Below are positions 52,757 to 61,345 of a stretch of 64,000 nucleotides of DNA, in pieces. The notes under the pieces are model-generated. The model had not been told where the DNA came from. It saw only the letters and a list, made by a program, of their open reading frames with translations, and searched no databases. This DNA is from Bacillota bacterium (GTDB lineage Bacteria; Bacillota; Bacilli; Paenibacillales; Paenibacillaceae): positions 1 through 64,000 of the forward strand of contig JAEWPC010000059.1 in assembly GCA_023460795.1 (NCBI GenBank). The letters are read 5' to 3'. Position 1 is the stretch's first letter. The number at the start of each line of letters is the position of its first letter. Made by a program: the position numbers and the translations under genes.

Positions 52757-52795
52757 AACATATAAGTACGGGAAAACTGGAGATACAGGTTTCTC

Positions 52796-52838
52796 GGGCG
52801 GTGGACATTCCAAACGGAACTTGGCCACCGCCTTTTTA
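52796..52838 (+). terminator. Rho-independent terminator
   Basis: GGCGGTGG pairs with CCACCGCC and is followed by TTTTTATTG. It ends the preceding hypothetical gene. Confidence 0.85.
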
Positions 52839-52857
52839 TTGTTGATTGGAGGGAATA

Positions 52858-53037
52858 ATGATAAAGATACTTTCTGTTATAGAGCTATCTGAAATGTTAG
52901 GTGTGTCTCCGGATACTGTCTATGCAATGGTGAGGGAAAAGCAGGTTCCTTATATTAGAGTTCGGAGAAGGATTCTTTTTTATATGGACACGATAGTTGA
53001 TTGGCTTGAGAATCAGACGAACGCAAACATCAAATGA
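52858..53037 (+). CDS. Excisionase-like helix-turn-helix protein
   Basis: This 59-residue MerR/excisionase-type protein (HTH_17) has the pattern V-I-E-L-S-E-M-L-G-V-S-P-D-T-V-Y-A-M-V-R-E-K-Q-V-P-Y and I-L-F-Y-M-D-T-I-V-D-W-L. Such proteins guide an integrase toward excision. ATG 52858 has GGAGGGA upstream. It stands 119 bp before a broken tyrosine integrase, so both belong to a decayed integrative element. Confidence 0.75.
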   Translation: MIKILSVIELSEMLGVSPDTVYAMVREKQVPYIRVRRRILFYMDTIVDWLENQTNANIK

Positions 53038-53156
53038 TTGCCAAACAAGTCAGCAAGTTGACACAATAAAATCGCTTGATATAAGTAGGTAAGAACTGAG
53101 TTTAAATTAAAATATCGGGAATACTAGAGTTAAAGAATCGTGGGAGGTATTGGTCT

Positions 53157-53655
53157 ATGATTACGGGGAATTCTTTAACGCCTGAACAAATGATGGAAGT
53201 ATTAGTTTATGCAGAAACAAATGATTCTTCACTTCATCTTGCAATGATGCTAGTTTGCAGTGGTTTAAGAATAGGTGAAGTTCTTGAATTACAATGGAAG
53301 GATGTGCTGTTTCAGGAGGGAGTTATTAAGGTACGGAATAGTAAAGTTGCCTTTAAAGTAGTACAGATACCTGAAATTGATGCAGCTATTAAACGACCAC
53401 CAACGAAGTGAAGTTGACGCATCAGAATACGTACTGAAAAATCAAAGTAGCACTAAAATTAATCGACGCTGGGTTAGGGTACGTGTACAGAAGTTGCGGA
53501 AGGAACTCAATTTACCTGTGGATTTTGACTTTAGTCATTTCTACAGAATTGGTAGGTTGATGCAATCCCAAGATGAGATCCCTCGACTGATGGTGTCACC
53601 ACTACCTCCAACCATTTTTTATATTCAATTACGAAATTACGTTAGCAAACCCTAA
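53157..53655 (+). pseudogene. Broken tyrosine integrase
   Basis: The first frame (53157-53411) has the catalytic arginine segment C-S-G-L-R-I-G-E-V-L-E-L-Q-W-K-D-V. Around 53380-53410 the coding frame shifts, and the second frame continues with S-T-K-I-N-R-R-W-V-R-V-R-V-Q-K-L. The expected H-x-L-R-H box reads H-F-Y-R-I-G, and the tyrosine end is lost. The N-terminal domain is also missing. It is inactive. Confidence 0.7.
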
Positions 53656-53678
53656 AGTAGTCGCTTCAGTTGGTTTAC

Positions 53679-53714
53679 AAATGGGATATTACACAATCGT
53701 GTAATGTCCCATTT
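53679..53714. other. Strong hairpin
   Basis: AAATGGGA and ATTACAC pair with GTGTAAT and TCCCATTT around the loop AATC. No T run follows. It may mark the end of the decayed element. Confidence 0.5.
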
Positions 53715-53788
53715 GAGTTGTATGGTGAGAGTTCTTTGGTGCTACGTTTACCAACATGAGAAGCGGGAGGGAAGTTTCGTCGCCGGCA

Positions 53789-54040
53789 TTAAAGGATGTA
53801 TCGAATTTTCAATGTAGCGCCGGCTCCTTTTTTTGGTTCATATAAAACGAGATCAGTAGGGTTCATTTTCTGACGCATCACTGAACAACATGTTGGCATG
53901 CGATGGTTACGGGATGGGAACCCACCGGCGTCGGCATGTAAATCAGCAGAGAGGACATCGATGTGAGATTTTCCATTCTTACGAGCTCTTTCAATTATTG
54001 CATCCAGACGTTGCTTAAAATGTTCGGCTCTAGGAATCAT
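53789..54040 (-). CDS. Small conserved protein with G-G-F-P-S-x-N-H-R-M-P motif
   Basis: This 83-residue protein has an AAGGAGGA ribosome site before its ATG. The segment D-L-H-A-D-A-G-G-F-P-S-R-N-H-R-M-P-T-C-C-S-V-M followed by G-A-G-A-T-L-K-I-R-Y recalls a small uncharacterised family found beside restriction or mobile genes; this is from memory and unnamed. Histidines and two adjacent cysteines could bind a metal. Confidence 0.5.
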   Translation of the reverse strand: MIPRAEHFKQRLDAIIERARKNGKSHIDVLSADLHADAGGFPSRNHRMPTCCSVMRQKMNPTDLVLYEPKKGAGATLKIRYIL

Positions 54041-54833
54041 GGATATTCCTCCTTTTTGAAGGAGTATAACATGAAGACCATCCAGTAAAACAAGTGTGTG
54101 ATCATATATGTGATGTTAATTTGTGATGAAAAGTGGGGATTATTTACGCTGGAGGAGCCTTCTTGCTAGATGAAGTTAAGTATTGGAGTCCTATCGTGGA
54201 TTCAACTTGCTTGCACGGTTGTATCTATGCAACTGTAGGTGGGACACCTGCTAACTTGCTGTTACCTAATAGACATGCAGTTGTTTACTGCTTGTTTGAC
54301 AGAGCTAGAACTAGCTTTACCCGCTGCGCAGCTGCTGTTCCTACAAAAATGATCAGCGTCGAGACACTTTACCCGTAATTTTGCTCCACCAATTCCACTC
54401 CTTCCTTCTGACGTGGCCCATATTCATCCCCTCCTTTCTAATTATTGACCCCATTTCACTATGCAACTATGTCAAAGACAACTAAAAAGATAGTACAGAG
54501 TGGGTTAAATAGGAAACTCAACAGTAAGAGACAATAATCGATAGGAAGTCTAAAATATAGCCTATTTATTTATAAATTATTTACAGTGAAATTACAGTAA
54601 AATTTTATATAAATTTTAAGCGAATCTAAAAAATAGAAATATTATAGCATTTTCAAAGTAAAATATAAGTTTTTTGGGGTATTGGAATTATTTTTATTTC
54701 TATAGAATGCATTTTGTAGGGACAAAATTCCAATTTAATGATAATTGTACAAGCGCATCGTTGCCTGCAATTATTATCAGATTTCAACACATTTCGGGGC
54801 AATCTTAATAATTTTATAAAGAAGAGGTCATGG
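54041..54833. promoter_or_regulatory. Very AT-rich region upstream of the biosynthetic cluster
   Basis: No convincing gene is seen; an 81-codon frame at 54133 has no ribosome site. From about 54480 the sequence is extremely AT-rich and includes direct repeats TTACAGTGAAA and TTACAGTAAAA (12-bp period, near 54580). It most likely holds the promoter of the cluster. I could not place a single -35/-10 pair with confidence. Confidence 0.45.
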
Positions 54834-55835
54834 ATGAAAATACTACATGTTAACGAAAAACCCCCAGTTATTGGGTATCAGACACATGCATATCCTTTTT
54901 CAATTATTGCTACTTCAAATGATTATTTGCCATGGTTCTATTGCAATTATATTCAGTTAGTTTGCCATTTGGACTTTTCGAACAACCGGGACATACATTT
55001 AGATTTCTTAACAAACTACTTTTTTCTTAATTATCCACAGGGATTCCCATGTCTAAAATCGCATTTTGTGAAGAGAAGATTGATTTCTGAAAATTATAAA
55101 GGTGGAGTTCAGCAATACATTAAAGATAACCTGATAAATAACAGATATGTATTGACTTGGGTGGATGAATACGACTTGTCCTCAAGGAGGAGCTATGGAA
55201 AAAGGCACTATTTTCACGATCTACTTATATATGGATACGATGAAAGCAGTTTTTACACGTTAGGTTTCGATAAGGATAGGTTATATAAGAATGTGAAAAT
55301 TCCATTTTGTGAACTACAGAGTTTAGAGGTAACCTTTCCGCACTGGGATATCAAAATATTTATTATCGAGAAAGACCATGATTACGTGTTTGAATACGAT
55401 CATATGCTGACTAAGCAATATTTACACGAATATGCAAATTCGTTAAACTCGCTACATCGTTTCAGAGGATTGGCGAACCAGAACGAACCGTTAGCGGTTG
55501 GGATTGAAACCTATGATGTAATCTTAGAGTATCTTAAGGTTTTGGAAAAAGGTGAAACTAGATTGGACGTGAAACCATTTCATATTATTTGGGAACATAA
55601 GAAGTTTATGACTGAGAGAATACATTTTCTATTAGAAAACCATTACATAAATAACTATGAGATGTTAGATGAGTTTCGAAATCTGGAGAATGAAGCATTA
55701 ATTATGCGAAATTTGATGTTGAAATACGATGTTTCTAGAAGACCGGAGATATTAAAGAAAATATCAAAAATAATTGCAAAAATTAAATCTATGGAAAAAC
55801 CGTTATTGGATAAATTATTGTCATTGTTAAATTGA
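54834..55835 (+). CDS. BtrH-like (butirosin biosynthesis protein H N-domain) protein
   Basis: This 333-residue protein has the pattern of BtrH-N domains found in peptide and aminoglycoside clusters: an early Cys (C37) after W-F-Y, Y-V-L-T-W-V-D-E-Y-D-L near 105, and H-D-L-L-I-Y-G-Y-D near 128. BtrH in butirosin biosynthesis transfers an acyl group from a carrier protein to an amine. By analogy it could release the amino acid from the carrier encoded downstream. ATG 54834 has GAAGAGG upstream. It is the first gene of the cluster. The family call is from motif memory. Confidence 0.65.
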   Translation: MKILHVNEKPPVIGYQTHAYPFSIIATSNDYLPWFYCNYIQLVCHLDFSNNRDIHLDFLTNYFFLNYPQGFPCLKSHFVKRRLISENYKGGVQQYIKDNLINNRYVLTWVDEYDLSSRRSYGKRHYFHDLLIYGYDESSFYTLGFDKDRLYKNVKIPFCELQSLEVTFPHWDIKIFIIEKDHDYVFEYDHMLTKQYLHEYANSLNSLHRFRGLANQNEPLAVGIETYDVILEYLKVLEKGETRLDVKPFHIIWEHKKFMTERIHFLLENHYINNYEMLDEFRNLENEALIMRNLMLKYDVSRRPEILKKISKIIAKIKSMEKPLLDKLLSLLN

Positions 55836-55884
55836 ATATTGAATGCGCATTCATTTGCTTAAAATACAAGTTTGGGGTGATTCC

Positions 55885-56862
55885 ATGGAGAGTATGTTGA
55901 AACTTGTAGGTAATACACCAAATGTAACACTCAATATCCCTGAACTTAATGACATTCAAATAAGGGCTAAGCTAGAACTCTACAATCCGACTGGAAGTGT
56001 AAAGGATCGAGCAGCTTGTTACGTAATTAATAAATTGCTGGATCAGCGCATTATTAATGAAGAAACTGCAATTGTAGAGTCTTCTTCTGGAAACTACGGG
56101 ATCGCACTTGCAGCCCTCTGTAAGATGAAAGGACTCACATTTCATTGTGTAATTGATCCCCTCATATCTCCAGTTAATGAAATGCTTATACGTTCATATG
56201 GTGCCAATATACACATGGTAACCGATAGAGACGAAAATGGAGGATATTTATTAAATCGTATTAAGAAGGTCCATAACATTCTAGAGAGCATGCCTAATTC
56301 TTACTGGGTTAATCAATACAAGAATCCATTAAATGCTGATGCTTACTACTATTCATTAGGTTCGGAAGTGTGCAAAGAGAACGAGCAATTAGATTATTTA
56401 TTTATCGGAGTAAGTTCGGGGGGCACGATAACTGGATTATCGAGACGAGCGAAAGAGAAATTCCCGAACTGCAAGATTATTGCCGTCGATGTTGAGGGGT
56501 CTGTGATTTTTGGAGGGCTTCCGAAGAAAAGACACATCCCTGGTATCGGTTCTAGTCTTGTTCCTCCCATATTACAAGATGCAATTATAGATGAGGTGAT
56601 AACCGTTGATGAATACTCAACAGTGGTTGGATGCAGGTACTTGCTTAAGAACCATGCGCTCTTTTTGGGGGGGTCCTCTGGATCAATTCTGGCCGCGATG
56701 CGTCAATACTTTTATCAAAAAACGTTTTCTAATAATCCGGTAGCCCTAGGCATATTCTGCGATCGAGGTGAAAGATACGTTTCAAGTATTTATAACGACG
56801 AATGGGTAAGCATGAACTTTACCGAATTCAATACAGGAGAGCGTTTATATGCTTTATCTTAA
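55885..56862 (+). CDS. sbnA: SbnA-like 2,3-diaminopropionate biosynthesis protein
   Basis: This 325-residue PLP enzyme is of the cysteine synthase family. The Schiff-base Lys is K40 in N-P-T-G-S-V-K-D-R-A; S-S-G-N-Y-G (67-72) binds the substrate carboxylate, and the PLP phosphate loop is S-S-G-G-T-I-T-G near 180. The segment R-H-I-P-G-I-G-S-S-L-V-P-P is typical of SbnA rather than CysK. SbnA joins O-phosphoserine and glutamate to N-(1-amino-1-carboxyl-2-ethyl)-glutamate. ATG 55885 follows GGGGTGA. It overlaps the sbnB-like gene by 14 bp, which is the usual pairing. Confidence 0.87.
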   Translation: MESMLKLVGNTPNVTLNIPELNDIQIRAKLELYNPTGSVKDRAACYVINKLLDQRIINEETAIVESSSGNYGIALAALCKMKGLTFHCVIDPLISPVNEMLIRSYGANIHMVTDRDENGGYLLNRIKKVHNILESMPNSYWVNQYKNPLNADAYYYSLGSEVCKENEQLDYLFIGVSSGGTITGLSRRAKEKFPNCKIIAVDVEGSVIFGGLPKKRHIPGIGSSLVPPILQDAIIDEVITVDEYSTVVGCRYLLKNHALFLGGSSGSILAAMRQYFYQKTFSNNPVALGIFCDRGERYVSSIYNDEWVSMNFTEFNTGERLYALS

Positions 56863-57829
56863 TGATTCATCTATCCGGCAAATTGGGACAAATTGGCCAG
56901 AATTAATAGAAGTGATTGAAAATGCCACCCATGCTTTCGATCAAGGGGAATATTCACAACCGTTAAAGCCTTACCTTAGATATGAAGATAATCGAAATAG
57001 AATTATTGCAATGCCAGCTTATATTGGTGGAACCGATTCAGCGGTAGGAATCAAATGGGTAGCAAGTTTTCCAAACAATTACATGAAAGATCTGCCTAGG
57101 GCACATAGTGTATTAATATTGAATGAAGTTGATACTGGTAAGCCGCTAGCAGTTTTTAATTCAGCCTTATTGAGCGCTGTACGTACGGTCTCTGTTTCAG
57201 CAACTTTTTTAAAGCATACAATTTCGACTATTCAAAGTGAAAAGTTAAACGTGATGATTTTTGGCCTAGGACCTATTGGAGAATTGCACTATAACTTTTT
57301 AATGGATAGCCTATCTGATAGGATCCAACGACTTTATATTTATGATACGAACTTACAGAAGGCTCAAGCATTCACTGAGAAGTATGCAGATTCAAAAATA
57401 GTTAGAGTCGATTCATGGGAAGATGCATTTCAACATAGTGACATTATTCTAACTTGTACAGTTGTATCCGAGCCATATATCAATATTCCGGCAAAAGTGG
57501 GAGCCATTATTCTAAATATTTCGTTAAGGGATTTTGGTAGTTTGTTTTATAAATACTCTAACCCATATATGGTTGTTGATGACTGGGATGAAGTATGTCG
57601 AGAAGGAACTACAGTGGAGAGATTATATAATCAGAAGATGATTTCACCTAGTGACTCAATTCGATTAGCCGATATTGTTGTAGGCAATAGAAATATGATG
57701 AACGACGCAAATATTCGCACAATCTTCTTCAACCCAATGGGAATGGCAGTATATGACATTGCAATTGCTAAGTACTATCTTGTATCAGCTGATCAGCGAG
57801 GTGTGGGGAATATTTTATGCGATTCATGA
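56849..57829 (+). CDS. sbnB: SbnB-like dehydrogenase (ornithine cyclodeaminase fold)
   Basis: This 326-residue protein of the ornithine cyclodeaminase/mu-crystallin family has M-P-A-Y-I-G-G with G-I-K-W-V-A-S-F-P near 70, an NAD-binding G-L-G-P-I-G-E near 138 and D-D-W-D-E-V near 248. In staphylococci SbnB oxidatively splits the SbnA product into L-2,3-diaminopropionate and 2-oxoglutarate with NAD. Here it is coupled to sbnA by overlap and to the adenylation gene by a 13-bp overlap, so all three are one expression unit. Confidence 0.87.
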   Translation: MLYLNDSSIRQIGTNWPELIEVIENATHAFDQGEYSQPLKPYLRYEDNRNRIIAMPAYIGGTDSAVGIKWVASFPNNYMKDLPRAHSVLILNEVDTGKPLAVFNSALLSAVRTVSVSATFLKHTISTIQSEKLNVMIFGLGPIGELHYNFLMDSLSDRIQRLYIYDTNLQKAQAFTEKYADSKIVRVDSWEDAFQHSDIILTCTVVSEPYINIPAKVGAIILNISLRDFGSLFYKYSNPYMVVDDWDEVCREGTTVERLYNQKMISPSDSIRLADIVVGNRNMMNDANIRTIFFNPMGMAVYDIAIAKYYLVSADQRGVGNILCDS

Positions 57830-59883
57830 AACAGCTACGAGGAGAAGTAGACTATGTAACGGCATATGCAATACTGCTATCGAAATATTTGCGATCCGAC
57901 ATTTTATGTATAGATATAATAAATACTGATTTTTCGAACGGTGATAAGAGCATTCATTTGGAGCGAAATGTAGTAAAACAGATGTCGGTTAATCAATTGA
58001 AGACATACATTGATTTTCAACTTGCAAATGCACAAAAATACACAGATTTGGTGATTCACGAACCCAATGAAGCATTAGCAAGATGCAGTATATCGTTAAA
58101 TGAAAGTTTTCAAATAGGGAAACTATCTGAAAAATATGAGGTAATGTTGTTCATACAAATCACAGACGAATCGGCCGTAAAAGTGAATATTAATAGTCCG
58201 AATTTCCCATTTGATGTGAGTGAAGGATTTCTTGACCGATATCATATCTTATTAAATGACCTCGAAAGTAATGAAGAAATAAAAATAGGTCAGATGAATC
58301 TCTTGTCTATGACAGAGATGGAATCTATTCAAGGTTTCAGTTTTTCTACAACAGAATGGAAAAGTCAACTTGACAAAAGCTATCTTGAACTCTTCATTCA
58401 ACAAGTAATAAAGAAACCGGATGCAATAGCTATTCGATATGAAGATCAACTCCTAACGTATAAAGAGCTTGATACCGAGGCAAATCAGCTGGCACATAAG
58501 CTACTAGATTCTGGAGCGGGTAAGGGAGACCACGTAGGGGTCTTAATGAATCGTTCCTTTGAGTTGGTCATAAGTATATTGGCTATATGGAAAATCGGGG
58601 CTATTTATATTCCGCTAGATCCGGAATTTCCGGAAGAGAGACTGCAAGTCATTATTGATGATTGTAAGCCAAAAATTATGCTAACCAACATGGATGTTGT
58701 GAACATGACGGATGGCAGAGATCCTCATGGGTTAAAAATGAATGTCGAGCGCTCTAAGCTAAAGGAATATTCCGGTAATGAAGTAAAGCAGATTGGGAGT
58801 CCAAATGATGTGGCATATATTATCTTCACATCTGGAAGCACTGGGAAGCCTAAGGGTGTAATCATTGAACATAGAGGGATGATTAACCATCTATATGTCA
58901 AGATATCAGACTTGCATATAAATAAGGCAAGCGTTGTTGCTCAAACGGCTTCGCACTGTTTTGATATATCGATATGGCAGTTATTCGCTCCGTTGCTCGT
59001 TGGCGCTCAAGTAGTGATCTATGGGACAAATAGGATAAAAAACGTCCATTTTCTGCTCAACGCATTAGAACGAGATAAAATCACTATCTTTGAATGCGTC
59101 CCTTCGTATTTATCAAAAATGTTGGATTGGCTTCAAAGACGACCTATTGAATTTAATTTCCTAGAATATGTACTGGTAACCGGGGAAACGCTTCCTGTTT
59201 CCTTAGTGCAGAGATGGTATAAAGCTTACAAAAATAATCTTTTGATTAATGCATATGGACCGACCGAAGCGTCTGATGACATTACGCACTGTCGCATCGA
59301 TCCGGATCGGACGTATTCTATGATTCCTCTCGGGAAACCAGTAGCGAACATGAAGATTTATATCGTTGACGATGATTTTGTTCCTTGCCCAATTGGAGTG
59401 AAAGGAGAAATTGTCGTGACAGGAATTGGGGTTGGTAGGGGGTATTTGAACCGGCCCAATATAACGGCACAGAGGTTTGTAGAGGCAAAGGTCTTGAGTA
59501 ATGAGAATGAACGTTTTTATAGAACAGGGGACCTAGGTTGTTGGGATCCTTGTGGTAATATCCTTTTTTTTGGCCGTATTGACAACCAAGTAAAGGTTAG
59601 AGGCTACAGGATCGAATTAGCGGATGTAGATCATGCCATCTCAACCATTCATTTTGTGAAACAGTCACTGACGGTTGCTATATCATCAGCAACAGTAGAG
59701 CATTATCTTCGAACTTATGTTCAAGTTGATACCGACTGGATGCAATGTGCTCAGGAAAATATTAAGAAAAGTCTCAGGGACAAATTGCCGTACTATATGA
59801 TCCCAACAGAAGTAATTATAGTGGATGATTTTCCTACGTTGCCTAATGGAAAGATAGATGTAAGGAGTTTAGAAAGCAGGTGA
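57817..59883 (+). CDS. NRPS adenylation enzyme with N-terminal condensation-domain remnant
   Basis: This 688-residue protein has residues 1-165 resembling only the C-terminal lobe of a condensation domain (no H-H-x-x-x-D-G), then a full adenylation domain: A3 F-T-S-G-S-T-G-K-P-K-G near 336, A5 N-A-Y-G-P-T-E near 478, A7 Y-R-T-G-D near 568, A8 and A10 N-G-K-I-D near the end. No carrier domain is fused. By hand alignment to GrsA the specificity residues read D-I-W-E-L-T-A-D-D-K, close to codes I recall for 2,4-diaminobutyrate, which fits a diamino substrate such as the SbnA/SbnB product. GGGGAA precedes ATG 57817. Confidence 0.85.
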   Translation: MRFMKQLRGEVDYVTAYAILLSKYLRSDILCIDIINTDFSNGDKSIHLERNVVKQMSVNQLKTYIDFQLANAQKYTDLVIHEPNEALARCSISLNESFQIGKLSEKYEVMLFIQITDESAVKVNINSPNFPFDVSEGFLDRYHILLNDLESNEEIKIGQMNLLSMTEMESIQGFSFSTTEWKSQLDKSYLELFIQQVIKKPDAIAIRYEDQLLTYKELDTEANQLAHKLLDSGAGKGDHVGVLMNRSFELVISILAIWKIGAIYIPLDPEFPEERLQVIIDDCKPKIMLTNMDVVNMTDGRDPHGLKMNVERSKLKEYSGNEVKQIGSPNDVAYIIFTSGSTGKPKGVIIEHRGMINHLYVKISDLHINKASVVAQTASHCFDISIWQLFAPLLVGAQVVIYGTNRIKNVHFLLNALERDKITIFECVPSYLSKMLDWLQRRPIEFNFLEYVLVTGETLPVSLVQRWYKAYKNNLLINAYGPTEASDDITHCRIDPDRTYSMIPLGKPVANMKIYIVDDDFVPCPIGVKGEIVVTGIGVGRGYLNRPNITAQRFVEAKVLSNENERFYRTGDLGCWDPCGNILFFGRIDNQVKVRGYRIELADVDHAISTIHFVKQSLTVAISSATVEHYLRTYVQVDTDWMQCAQENIKKSLRDKLPYYMIPTEVIIVDDFPTLPNGKIDVRSLESR

Positions 59884-59887
59884 CAAG

Positions 59888-60133
59888 ATGTACGAAAAAA
59901 TCATATCCATCGTGGGGCGATATGTAAGTTTGCCACAAACACCATCTGAATCACTTTACTCTCTGGACTTGACTCAATATGGGTTGGATTCGCTGAAAAC
60001 CATTAGCCTTGTACTGGATTTAGAAGATGAATTTCAAGTGCAGTTCCCCGATGAGTTACTAACTTTCGAGTCGATGAACACAATGGAAGCGATCAACAAT
60101 ATACTCAGAAATTTAATTGCTGAGGGGTTCTAA
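59888..60133 (+). CDS. Free-standing peptidyl/acyl carrier protein
   Basis: This 81-residue acidic four-helix carrier has the phosphopantetheine site G-L-D-S-L near residue 35. It follows the adenylation gene by 4 bp and should be loaded by it. A separate carrier rather than a fused one is typical of pathways that modify a tethered amino acid before release (for example the prolyl carrier of pyrrole pathways). Confidence 0.9.
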   Translation: MYEKIISIVGRYVSLPQTPSESLYSLDLTQYGLDSLKTISLVLDLEDEFQVQFPDELLTFESMNTMEAINNILRNLIAEGF

Positions 60134-60134
60134 A

Positions 60135-61322
60135 ATGACTAATCATAACCTATCTGAAGAACAAGAATTGTTGGTAAAGGCCCAAAATGTTGCTTTGGAG
60201 ATCGAAGGTTGGTCATCTCTCGTTGACGAATCAGGTGAATTTCCAATTCAATCATTTAATGCATTAAGAAGAGGCGGTCTAATGGGAATCTTGATTCCCA
60301 AGAAGTATGGGGGAGGGGGCGCCTCACTTTCTCTATTCTCCAAAATATGTCAAATCGTTGGGGGGGCATGCCTATCAAGTGGCATGCTATGGGCAATGCA
60401 TGCACAACAAACGGCAATCCTACGCGACTTTGCCAACGAGGCTCTTAAAAAGAGAATATTACCCCGTATTGCATCAGGAGAAATATATGTAGTTTCAGTT
60501 ACATCGAGCAAAAATAATAATCAAGGGGTATTTACTGCTGAGTCAACAATAACGAAAGAGGAAGGGAACATAAGCTTTGAACGGCATGCGCCAACTGTTT
60601 CAGGTGCGGCTCATGGGGATGCATTCTTGATTACCATTAGAGAATCAGCAGATAAACCCAATCTTACGTTTGTCTATGCCGAGAAAGATCAAGTGCAGAT
60701 TCAGGTGAATCCCACATGGAATTCAATGGGCATGCGGGGTACTCAGAGTTGCGAAATGTCATTGAAAGGAAGCATACCATTTGACCAATTAATTTCTCCA
60801 GATGGGGGGTTTGATAGGATTAACCAAATTTCAATGGTGCCTATCGGACATGTTGCCTGGGCTTCCACTTGGTTAGGTGCAGTGAAGAGTTCATTTATAA
60901 AATCTAAAAAGATTATTAGAAGTTCTAGCTCGAAGAGCCGGTTAAATCATAATTCGGATTTATTTCTGGAAAAGGTAGCTCGAATACGAATGAAGTTGGG
61001 GATAGTAGATAATTATATATCCGAATACATAAAAAAACACTTAATTATGATATCGAGTACTGATGAGCGAGGTAAGGTTCAAGATATTGGTCTAACAATT
61101 GAGGCCAATAATTTGAAAATATTATCTTCTGAATTGTTGTGTGAATGCGTTGATGAGCTCGTACAGCTTATGGGAGTTCGAGATGGTTATTTGAAAAATT
61201 CTGAGATTCCGTTGGAAAGATTGTATCGTGATATTCGTTCTGCAAGGTTAATGATTAATAACTTTGATTTGCTTACAATCAATGGAAAATTGTCCTTAGT
61301 AGAAAATTATAAAATTTATTAA
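60135..61322 (+). CDS. Acyl-CoA dehydrogenase-like flavoprotein
   Basis: This 395-residue protein has the acyl-CoA dehydrogenase fold: an N-terminal helical domain with G-L-M-G-I-L-I-P-K-K-Y-G-G-G-G, a beta domain with F-E-R-H-A-P-T-V-S-G-A-A and W-N-S-M-G-M-R-G-T-Q-S, and a C-terminal helical domain ending P-L-E-R-L-Y-R-D-I-R-S-A-R-L-M. In carrier-bound pathways such enzymes (PltE, VioJ types) oxidise the alpha-beta bond of the tethered residue. The usual catalytic Glu (E-G-T motif) after R-L-M is not seen; I-N-N-F-D takes its place. ATG 60135 has GAGGGG upstream and lies one base after the carrier stop. Confidence 0.8.
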   Translation: MTNHNLSEEQELLVKAQNVALEIEGWSSLVDESGEFPIQSFNALRRGGLMGILIPKKYGGGGASLSLFSKICQIVGGACLSSGMLWAMHAQQTAILRDFANEALKKRILPRIASGEIYVVSVTSSKNNNQGVFTAESTITKEEGNISFERHAPTVSGAAHGDAFLITIRESADKPNLTFVYAEKDQVQIQVNPTWNSMGMRGTQSCEMSLKGSIPFDQLISPDGGFDRINQISMVPIGHVAWASTWLGAVKSSFIKSKKIIRSSSSKSRLNHNSDLFLEKVARIRMKLGIVDNYISEYIKKHLIMISSTDERGKVQDIGLTIEANNLKILSSELLCECVDELVQLMGVRDGYLKNSEIPLERLYRDIRSARLMINNFDLLTINGKLSLVENYKIY

Positions 61323-61345
61323 TTCTTCATAAAGGGGCAACTAGT

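Noticed and set aside
54133..54378. An 81-codon frame before the biosynthetic cluster.
   Set aside because: There is no ribosome site and no ordinary start, and the composition is not protein-like.
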